A DNA stretch of 12,178 bases. It comes from Bacteroidales bacterium UBA2030 (lineage in GTDB: Bacteria; Bacteroidota; Bacteroidia; Bacteroidales; TTA-H9). Under the pieces are notes generated by a model, which worked only from the letters and a program-made list of their open reading frames with translations, searched no databases and had not been told where the DNA came from. The stretch covers positions 1 to 12,178 of the forward strand of contig DDBO01000043.1 of NCBI GenBank assembly GCA_002332755.1, read 5' to 3'. The number at the start of each line of letters is the position of its first letter. Position 1 is the stretch's first letter. Made by a program: the position numbers and the translations under genes. Below are positions 6,270-12,178 of this stretch, in pieces.

Positions 6270-6944
6270 TTAGAATTCGGTCTCAAGTAAATGTCCATTC
6301 TCTTTTAACCACTCTTTTGCCCTATAGTAATGTGGCAACTGTATAGAAACTATATTCCAGAATTCAGGGTTGTGATTTGGCTCAATTAAATGTGCCAATT
6401 CGTGCACTATGATGTAATCAATTACATAAATCGGTGCTTTAATCAGTCGCCAATTAAAGTTGATGTTGTCTTTAGGTGTGCAGGAACCCCAACGATATTT
6501 CAAGTTCAGAATTTTGATAGTATTATATTTAACCCCAAGGTTTTTGGCATATGTTTTTACTTTGGGAATAATCTTTTCCTCTGCTTGTTTGATATACCAT
6601 TTTTTTAATAACTGAGATGCTTTAACTTGATTTTTCTTACTTATGTAAAACTTATTGTCAAAATGAATTCCTTCTATCTCATAAGGCACAACCTCAAGTT
6701 TGAAATGTTTGCCTAAATAAAGGATGGATTCACCAGATACAAATTCTTTTCTGGGCTTTAGGTTTTCGTATTTTTGCGGATGGTTAATTTTTTGAAACAA
6801 TAAAAATTTTCTTTTATTGATTTCTTTTTCAATCATTTCTTCGCTTGTATTCAATGGAGCGCGTACAACCACGCGTCTGTCCCGCTCAATAATAATGCTG
6901 ATTGTTTTACGATTGGAATATTGTATGGTATATTCAATTTGCAT
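6270..6944 (-). CDS. YgjP-like (M48-type, DUF45) zinc metallopeptidase
   Basis: A 224-residue soluble protein with the zinc-binding motif His-Glu-Leu-Ala-His (H181, E182, H185 counting from the chosen ATG). A third likely ligand, H191, lies five residues after the second His, in PNHNPEFW. Upstream of it is the family's Tyr-Arg-Trp-Gly-Ser-Cys motif (about 151-156). This is the YgjP-like/WLM-like fold, and its substrate is not known. Such genes are often found next to hsdR. The ATG at 6942-6944 is two bases after the hsdR stop; a TTG two codons further upstream would overlap that stop, but the ATG is preferred. It is the last gene of the four-gene operon. Its job in restriction, if any, is unproven. 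Confidence 0.85.
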   Translation of the reverse strand: MQIEYTIQYSNRKTISIIIERDRRVVVRAPLNTSEEMIEKEINKRKFLLFQKINHPQKYENLKPRKEFVSGESILYLGKHFKLEVVPYEIEGIHFDNKFYISKKNQVKASQLLKKWYIKQAEEKIIPKVKTYAKNLGVKYNTIKILNLKYRWGSCTPKDNINFNWRLIKAPIYVIDYIIVHELAHLIEPNHNPEFWNIVSIQLPHYYRAKEWLKENGHLLETEF

Positions 6945-6946
6945 AA

Positions 6947-9900
6947 TCAAATAGCATATAAAATTATATCATGATTGGATTTTGCTAATTCCATAATACG
7001 GGTAGCTATTTCATTTCTTCTCTTAAATAAATCGGGGATGGTCTCTATCAAGCCCATTTCTTCTGATATAAGAATCTCCACAATTTCACCTTTCAATCGG
7101 TTTTGTGAAGGAATATTCCGCCAGAAGCCGATAGCACCAATTTCTAATTTCACTTTTTCAAATACTTCTTTGGTAACGCTAACTAAAAGTGAGATTTCAT
7201 CTTCGGTCAATTCAGACTTATCTCCGTAAAACTCTTTTTTGAAAATGCGGAAAAACGGCATTTGCTTTTTGCGATGTAAGCCATAGGTGGGTTCTTTTTC
7301 CTTTTCGATAATTTTCTTTCGGAGTTCTTCCAATCGCCTATAAATCTCTTCCCAATTATTCTTGAACTTACGGAGAATTTCAGCCAATGCCTCAGCAAAA
7401 GATGCATACAGTTCTGGGTCTTCAGGCAAGTTAATATCAATAAAATGGCGAATAGCGTGTTCTACTTCAGCTGCTTTTGTTTTGGTGCGTTGTTTAGTTT
7501 TTACATGTTCAAAAAATTTTTCGTCCATGATTGAAATAGGCTCTACTTTCTGTTCGATGCCTTTCGATTTCAGAAATTCATCTGTTATGCTTCGCAATTT
7601 TGCAGGAATTCCTTTCATGCTCATACGTGGATCTCTGAAATGTTCTCCTGCCAAAACGTTGAGTTCTGAAAAGCGTAACATGTCGTTTACGTAGTCTAAT
7701 GCTTCTTTTCTCGGAAATACATTATTAATTGCCCTTATGAATTTACGGTAGGCATCCATGAATTTATAGCGTATGTCTTCATCATAAAACAGGTCGTAAA
7801 AAGCATCTGTATCAGAAAGGTCTTCAATGCCGTTTTCCTTGAAAATCTTCCAAACTTCTTTGTGGGTGGTTTCGAGTTCTTTAAAGAGTTCGACAGGGTC
7901 GGCAATACAGTCCAAAAACTCCTGTTGCTCTTTTTCGTAATAAACATCCAATGCTTTTTTTAGATGATGACCAATACCTACATAATCCACAATAAAACCC
8001 ACATCTTTATATTCATTATACACCCTGTTGACTCTAGCTATGGCTTGCAGCAGGTTATGGGCTATAATTATTTTATCCAGATACATGACTTGCTCAATAG
8101 GAGCATCAAATCCGGTAAGTAACATATCGCACACTATCAGAATACCTACATCGCCTTTCAATCCGTCTTTTTCATTGCCCAATGGTATTTTGAAACTGGC
8201 AATTTTCTCTTTGTTTTTTTCTCCATCGGTTAAATCTTTAATGTAAGGAGGGTCGTTGTGGCCTACAGAAAGAACAGCCTCTGCTTTCATGCTTTTGAGC
8301 AGAGCTATATTAAGGTGGTTGGGATTGTTGTTTTCAAGTTCTTTTGTTTTGTTTTGAATCTCTTCATTCAAAATTTTGTAATAGCCATAAACGGCTTCTT
8401 TGGAGCAAGCTACCACCTGAGCTTTGAAGCCATTTGGGAAAACATTAGAAATATAATGTTCTAACATGTCTTTGGCTTTAGCCCTGATGGTTTCTTCTGC
8501 TTCCAGATAAGCTTCCCGTGTGCCAAATCCTAATATTTGCACGCGTTCTTTTAAATTATATTCACTAAATACGTCTTCAAATTTGGCATCTGCACCTGCT
8601 TTGTCTTCAATCTCAGCATTGTATGTTCTGCCCTCATATACAATTTCCAGCGTTACACCATCTTTGATGGCTTGCCGCATGGTGTATTTGTCAATGTAAT
8701 CTCCAAAGGTTACTTCTGTTTTTTCAATCGGAGTTCCTGTAAAGGCAATTCGGGTAGCATTAGGCAACGCACGGTCAAGATTAGCTCCTAAAAGGGAATA
8801 TTGCGAGCGATGGGCTTCATCCGTTAATATCAGAATGTTTTCGCTGGTGTTGAGTATCGGAAAAGCATCTGCCAGTTCACGTTCCTGAAACTTATGTATC
8901 ATACACGATACTATTTCAGAAGTATTGGTTCGAAGTACTTCTTTTACCTTTCTGATGCTTTGAGGGTCATTAATAGTGTAGCCTACACTTTGGGCGGATT
9001 CTTTTATCTGATCATCGAGCTGAGTACGGTCGGTAAGCAGAATGACTTTGAAGGATTGTAATCGGGGATGTAGCCACATTTCCCGAATCAGGAAAACCAT
9101 GGTCAATGATTTCCCTGATCCTTGTGTGTGCCAAATGATACCACCTCTTTCTTTTTTATTCGTTCCGTTTAATAATTGATGTACAGCTTTCTTTACTGCT
9201 CTGAATTGCTGGTAACGTCCAACAATACGGATTTTGTTCCCTTTGCTGTCGGTGCTAAAAACCGAAAAACTGCGTATGATGCTTAATAGGTTTTCCGGTT
9301 TCAACATGCCATGTACCAAGCGCTGCTGGTCATTGGGAGAGGTGCGTTGTGCCGGTTCCATGTCTTCATCATTGTTTGGCTCGTCCACAAACAAATGGCT
9401 TTGCGGATGACAATATTTGATAAGGTCGTCAATCGTAGCAGGATAAGGATCAGTCCAACGGTAAAAATGTTTTTCGATGGTAGTAGAAATAGTGCCAAAC
9501 TTTGCTATTTGGCGACAGGTAGCTATAATAAACTGGTTGAAATAAAATAGCGATTTATTGCCCTCTCTCTGATAGCCGCGTTGTTCGCAATACCGCATCA
9601 ACTGGTCGATGGCTTCAGGAATGGGTTCTTTGGCTTTGGGTGATTTACATTCAATAACCACTACCGGCAAGCCGTTCAGAAAGCAAACGATGTCGGGGTA
9701 AATGTGTTTGTCGGTTCCCGGTATGCGTACTTTTAACTGTGAAACAGCAACATAGCTATTGTTTTCAGGATGATCAAAGTCAACAATAAAAACATTGGGC
9801 GATTTTTCTCCGGTTTTCCGGTTTTCGGTTACGGATGTTCCTTTCAATAGCAGTTCCAAGGCAAGTTCATTGTTTTGCAAAAGGTTATCACTTTCAAAAC

Positions 9901-10159
9901 GGGTCACTTTGTCCATTACTTCCTGCACCTGGTCTTCTTCCAGCCATGTGTTTATTTTTCGGATGGCTGCCGCCAAATCTTCTTTCATGATGACCTGCGA
10001 AAAATCGGTGCGTTGGGTTTCTTCCGGAACCTGATAATTGTCTAAACGCAGCACCTTCCAATGCAAGCCGGGCATGGTTTCCAACTGGTGAAGTAAAGGT
10101 TCTTCCACATAACTTTTTTCGTCCAGTTTTAAATGCTGGTCTTTGGATAATGCTTCCAT
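6947..10159 (-). CDS. hsdR: Type I restriction enzyme, restriction/translocase subunit HsdR
   Basis: A 1070-residue subunit, close to the size of EcoR124I HsdR. With HsdM and HsdS it forms a complex that translocates unmodified DNA using ATP and cuts it at a distance. The N-terminal nuclease has a PD-(D/E)xK site: Pro-Asp at 155-156 and Glu170-Cys-Lys172. The SF2 helicase motor follows: Walker A QGSGKS (346-351), DEAH (447-450), TGTP (474-477), LLTGFDAP (680-687) and QAIARVNR (705-712). The rest is the helical C-terminal region that binds the methylase core. All catalytic motifs are intact and the frame is unbroken. The ATG is three bases after the abiEii stop, and the metallopeptidase gene starts two bases after its own stop. 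No separate promoter was noticed. Confidence 0.96.
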   Translation of the reverse strand: MEALSKDQHLKLDEKSYVEEPLLHQLETMPGLHWKVLRLDNYQVPEETQRTDFSQVIMKEDLAAAIRKINTWLEEDQVQEVMDKVTRFESDNLLQNNELALELLLKGTSVTENRKTGEKSPNVFIVDFDHPENNSYVAVSQLKVRIPGTDKHIYPDIVCFLNGLPVVVIECKSPKAKEPIPEAIDQLMRYCEQRGYQREGNKSLFYFNQFIIATCRQIAKFGTISTTIEKHFYRWTDPYPATIDDLIKYCHPQSHLFVDEPNNDEDMEPAQRTSPNDQQRLVHGMLKPENLLSIIRSFSVFSTDSKGNKIRIVGRYQQFRAVKKAVHQLLNGTNKKERGGIIWHTQGSGKSLTMVFLIREMWLHPRLQSFKVILLTDRTQLDDQIKESAQSVGYTINDPQSIRKVKEVLRTNTSEIVSCMIHKFQERELADAFPILNTSENILILTDEAHRSQYSLLGANLDRALPNATRIAFTGTPIEKTEVTFGDYIDKYTMRQAIKDGVTLEIVYEGRTYNAEIEDKAGADAKFEDVFSEYNLKERVQILGFGTREAYLEAEETIRAKAKDMLEHYISNVFPNGFKAQVVACSKEAVYGYYKILNEEIQNKTKELENNNPNHLNIALLKSMKAEAVLSVGHNDPPYIKDLTDGEKNKEKIASFKIPLGNEKDGLKGDVGILIVCDMLLTGFDAPIEQVMYLDKIIIAHNLLQAIARVNRVYNEYKDVGFIVDYVGIGHHLKKALDVYYEKEQQEFLDCIADPVELFKELETTHKEVWKIFKENGIEDLSDTDAFYDLFYDEDIRYKFMDAYRKFIRAINNVFPRKEALDYVNDMLRFSELNVLAGEHFRDPRMSMKGIPAKLRSITDEFLKSKGIEQKVEPISIMDEKFFEHVKTKQRTKTKAAEVEHAIRHFIDINLPEDPELYASFAEALAEILRKFKNNWEEIYRRLEELRKKIIEKEKEPTYGLHRKKQMPFFRIFKKEFYGDKSELTEDEISLLVSVTKEVFEKVKLEIGAIGFWRNIPSQNRLKGEIVEILISEEMGLIETIPDLFKRRNEIATRIMELAKSNHDIILYAI

Positions 10160-10162
10160 AAA

Positions 10163-11248
10163 TTATACTGATAAATTCAATATTTCCAATGCATGATACC
10201 AATAATAAAATGCTTTCCGGTTTGTTTTTTTCAACCGGTTTAGAAAATTATAGTTTGTGTTCATAATCTCCGGTTGGTCGGGTAAATCGGATGTAGAATA
10301 CAAACCGAATTTCTCAAATTTTTCCGTTCGCATGAGCGAAGAAAAAAATGCTACTTTTCCGGCAGTCAATACTGCATCTTCTATTCTGAAATTTCCTTCA
10401 GAAAGGAACTGATTGATACCTCTGATACCATCTTTCAAATAACTGAAATAGGTTTTATCCGGCTCCGTGACATTTCTTTCCCTTCTGGCTATTATCAGCG
10501 AAGTGTTGAAAATGTCATCTAAAACATGGTTGATATCAAAGTTTTGATTGTAATAGGATAGTTGCCTGTTAACGTTATTTTTGAACGAATTAAAAACGGT
10601 TTCCGGATTTTTAACATGGTCAATTAATGTCCCTATGTCGAAAAGCTGCTTGATGATTTCGATACTCATGCTGGTTTCATTCCTGAAATAGGGAATGCCA
10701 GTGGTATGGGGCGCAAATGCCGTTAATTTATCACCGAGGATTGAATCAATACCCGGTAACTTTATTTTGAAAAAGGGCGCTTCCGATTCAAACCATGCTG
10801 TTTTAATTTCTTTCTCAACAATTTCAGGATAAGGATGGATATCAAATATTACATCGAGCGTAATCGTGCCCTCCTGATTATAATTGGATGGGAAGGATAT
10901 ATTATAGTGCGACTTGGGAATGGGTTGATGACTGCTTCTTTTTTCGTCTTTTTGATATGCTGTAAAGACAGATGATTGTACTATCTTTTCCAGAACCGCC
11001 CGAAGTTCTTCTTCTGTTTGCAGGGTGATGATGTCAATATCCGTTGAATATCTGCGAAAATCCGACAATAACAGTACCAGCGATGTGCCGCCTTTAAAAA
11101 TAAAGTCCAATCCGTTTTCAGCCAGTTTTTCGAGCAAGGCAAATGCAAAAATCATTTTTTCAAAAACAGGGGGATTGATTTTCCCTGTCTTCTGCTTTTT
11201 ACGGATGCCTTCTATCCATTGCTTTGTCAACGAATACGAAGTTATCAT
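10163..11248 (-). CDS. abiEii: AbiEii/AbiGii-family nucleotidyltransferase toxin
   Basis: A 361-residue protein of the DNA polymerase beta-like nucleotidyltransferase superfamily (DUF1814), the toxin of type IV AbiE systems. Motif I is Gly-Gly-Thr-Ser (53-56), followed by Arg-Tyr-Ser-Thr-Asp-Ile-Asp (66-72), whose two Asp residues bind metal. Asp132 in the LDVIFD strand, Lys174 in GDKLTAF and Asp204 in KQLFDIG fit motifs II-IV of the family. Known AbiEii proteins are GTP-binding, bacteriostatic and cause abortive infection by phage. Related MenT toxins modify tRNA, so the substrate here is open. Its ATG overlaps the antitoxin stop in an ATGA, which points to coupled translation, and hsdR follows after three bases. 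The motifs look complete, so it is probably active. Confidence 0.9.
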   Translation of the reverse strand: MITSYSLTKQWIEGIRKKQKTGKINPPVFEKMIFAFALLEKLAENGLDFIFKGGTSLVLLLSDFRRYSTDIDIITLQTEEELRAVLEKIVQSSVFTAYQKDEKRSSHQPIPKSHYNISFPSNYNQEGTITLDVIFDIHPYPEIVEKEIKTAWFESEAPFFKIKLPGIDSILGDKLTAFAPHTTGIPYFRNETSMSIEIIKQLFDIGTLIDHVKNPETVFNSFKNNVNRQLSYYNQNFDINHVLDDIFNTSLIIARRERNVTEPDKTYFSYLKDGIRGINQFLSEGNFRIEDAVLTAGKVAFFSSLMRTEKFEKFGLYSTSDLPDQPEIMNTNYNFLNRLKKTNRKAFYYWYHALEILNLSV

Positions 11249-11976
11249 TTGAGCAGGTTTTTAGGAATTTCTTCCACATTCTTCAACAAATATTCCACCA
11301 TGAAATTGTCTTTCTTTCTTCTTTTGTAGTAGTTAAGCAGCCTGGAATAATTAATATGATACTGCCGGAAAGCATTATTGAAGATATTGCGAAGTTCTTT
11401 GCCCTGAAAGGCATAAAAAATATCAGGTTCACAATAAATATCCACCAGTATTTTTTCAATAGCTGCCATAACGATGCCTTCCTGAGTTCTGCTGGGAGAG
11501 CGACTTATCAAGGGTTTTACAATTACCGGCTTGTTGCTGTTGATAATGTATTTATCAGTAAAATCTTTATCGGGCTGAATGAAGGCATTGATTTGGTTGT
11601 CTTTCAGAAGGTAGAAAACCGGTTCAACGGTATCTTTTTCGGTTTCGAGGATGTAAAAGAATCTGAAAGGCTGAAGGTTCATGAACGGGTGAAGCCATTC
11701 GGTTGACCAGATGCAATGCGATATTTCAGGGAAATTTGATTTAAGCAGGCGGTTGATTTTTTTTATCCGGGCGTCAAGTACAGGCTGAAACTCCTTTTTC
11801 TCTGATAACTGATAGATTCCACGTTTAACAGAGGTAATAACGCCCTGCTTTTTCAAATAATGAATTTCTTTTCTGATATCCTTATCCTTATTCAGAAAAG
11901 CCCTGATGTCTTCAGCCGTTATGATTTCGGCATTTTTAAAATGCTCTCTGAATGATGCTGTCCGGTTTTTATCCAT
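11245..11976 (-). CDS. AbiEi-like antitoxin and probable autorepressor (DUF6577-like)
   Basis: A 243-residue protein directly upstream of the AbiEii toxin, with a 4-base overlap. Residues about 17-57 look like a winged helix-turn-helix, with two helices (AEDIRAFLN and IRKEIHYLKKQG) and a wing ending KRGIYQLS. This is the N-terminal arrangement of AbiEi antitoxins, which bind inverted repeats in their own promoter. The larger C-terminal domain contains an IEKILVDI helix (173-180), similar to the Glu-Lys-x-Leu-Val-Asp helix of AbiEi family proteins. Similarity to DUF6577 is from memory and less sure. The ATG lies about 20 bases after the inferred transcription start. A palindrome overlaps the promoter. 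As the first gene of the four-gene unit it could set expression of hsdR too. Confidence 0.75.
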   Translation of the reverse strand: MDKNRTASFREHFKNAEIITAEDIRAFLNKDKDIRKEIHYLKKQGVITSVKRGIYQLSEKKEFQPVLDARIKKINRLLKSNFPEISHCIWSTEWLHPFMNLQPFRFFYILETEKDTVEPVFYLLKDNQINAFIQPDKDFTDKYIINSNKPVIVKPLISRSPSRTQEGIVMAAIEKILVDIYCEPDIFYAFQGKELRNIFNNAFRQYHINYSRLLNYYKRRKKDNFMVEYLLKNVEEIPKNLLK

Positions 11977-12001
11977 GCCTGTCCTGTTCTAAAAGTAAAG
12001 A

Positions 12002-12009
12002 CAAATATA
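12002..12009 (-). promoter_or_regulatory. Promoter of the abiE-hsdR operon, -7 element TATATTTG
   Basis: TATATTTG on the minus strand is an exact TAnnTTTG match. A TTTA 21 bases upstream matches the -33 TTTG at three of four positions. The implied start near 11996 leaves a leader of about 20 nt before the antitoxin ATG. The box lies in the 104-base gap after hsdS, so the downstream genes can be transcribed separately from hsdS. Confidence 0.55.
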
Positions 12010-12020
12010 GGGAATATTTG
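12002..12020. promoter_or_regulatory. Candidate operator: inverted repeat over the abiE promoter
   Basis: CAAATAT, five bases, ATATTTG: a perfect 7-bp palindrome whose left arm coincides with the promoter -7 box. A dimeric repressor bound here would block RNA polymerase. AbiEi antitoxins are known to repress by binding inverted repeats upstream of their own gene. The arms are A/T-rich, so chance is possible. Confidence 0.4.
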
Positions 12021-12080
12021 CCAAAAATAATAAAAAAGTGGCATTTGTTCTGAATTTATTGTTTCTGTTTATTCCCATCA

Positions 12081-12178
12081 TCATACCTTTTGTTGTTCTT
12101 TTTCATTTTCGTTTTCCGGTACTTTCACCCGCACCCGCCCGCTCAGCAAATCCTGCATCAGACCGGTTTTGAGGGAGT
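12081..12178 (-). CDS. hsdS: C-terminal end of type I specificity subunit HsdS, partial
   Basis: Only the last 31 or so residues are in the window; the gene continues past the end. The fragment reads SLKTGLMQDLLSGRVRV and then a charged tail rich in Glu, Lys and Gln. Lys-Thr-Gly-Leu-Met-Gln-Asp-Leu-Leu-x-Gly-x-Val-Arg-Val is the standard closing motif of HsdS, at the end of its second conserved helical region. HsdS recognises the DNA target and bridges HsdM and HsdR. It ends in two consecutive TGA codons (12081-12083 and 12078-12080). Position just upstream of the abiE-hsdR operon fits an hsdM-hsdS-(abiE)-hsdR order, though hsdM is not seen. Target specificity cannot be read from this end. 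Confidence 0.85.
   Translation of the reverse strand, partial: SLKTGLMQDLLSGRVRVKVPENENEKEQQKV

Noticed and set aside
6945..6950. TTG start for the metallopeptidase overlapping the hsdR stop
   Set aside because: An ATG two codons downstream is just after the stop and begins the conserved IEYTI strand directly; the TTG adds only Met-Ile.
9800..9835. Tandem CCGGTTTT-like repeats inside hsdR as a phase-variation tract
   Set aside because: Only about two to three imperfect copies, fully within the coding frame and encoding ENRKTGEKS; not long or regular enough for slippage.
12019..12043. Hairpin TGCCA/TGGCA as a terminator after hsdS
   Set aside because: The stem is only 5 bp and the T-run lies in the loop rather than after the stem.

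Overview
The window looks like a chromosome segment from a member of the Bacteroidota, probably Bacteroidales. Three things point there: the TPR protein-secG-groES-groEL order, promoter-like TAnnTTTG boxes (the -7 element of the Bacteroidota primary sigma factor), and starts that mostly lack a Shine-Dalgarno sequence and have A-rich leaders. No tRNA, rRNA, CRISPR array or intact insertion sequence was seen.

Layout. Bases 1-2795 on the plus strand are housekeeping: the end of a TPR protein, secG with its own terminator, and groES-groEL with a second terminator. Bases 2796-3133 are a convergent spacer with no convincing gene. Bases 3134-5972 on the minus strand hold an MgtA/MgtB-type P-type Mg2+ ATPase and its leader of roughly 130 nt. 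Bases 5973-6269 are intergenic, with an imperfect inverted repeat and a plus-strand promoter that has no obvious gene. Bases 6270-12178 on the minus strand are a defence locus, in transcription order: the end of hsdS (specificity subunit of a type I restriction enzyme), an AbiEi-like antitoxin, an AbiEii nucleotidyltransferase toxin, hsdR, and a YgjP-like zinc metallopeptidase. The last four are packed as one operon (4-base ATGA overlap, then gaps of 3 and 2 bases). The only promoter-like signal found for them precedes the antitoxin and overlaps a perfect 7-bp inverted repeat.

The most interesting part is the mgtA leader. It contains a 21-codon ORF beginning MNDDPYPS, an acidic and proline-rich start resembling the enterobacterial MgtL leader peptide (Glu-Pro-Asp-Pro). 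Its stop codon lies on the first of three 13-nt segments, A, B and C. B can pair with either A or C, 12 Watson-Crick pairs plus one G-U each way, and the B:C hairpin ends 4-5 nt before the mgtA AUG. This is the layout expected of a translation-coupled Mg2+ switch: a ribosome finishing the leader would cover A, let B:C form and shut mgtA off, while ribosome drop-off at Asp-Asp-Pro-Tyr-Pro in low Mg2+ would let A:B form and free the start. The sequence elements are seen directly; the mechanism is inferred.

In the defence locus, the toxin-antitoxin pair sits between hsdS and hsdR. If the antitoxin represses its own promoter, as known AbiEi proteins do, it would also control synthesis of the restriction subunit.
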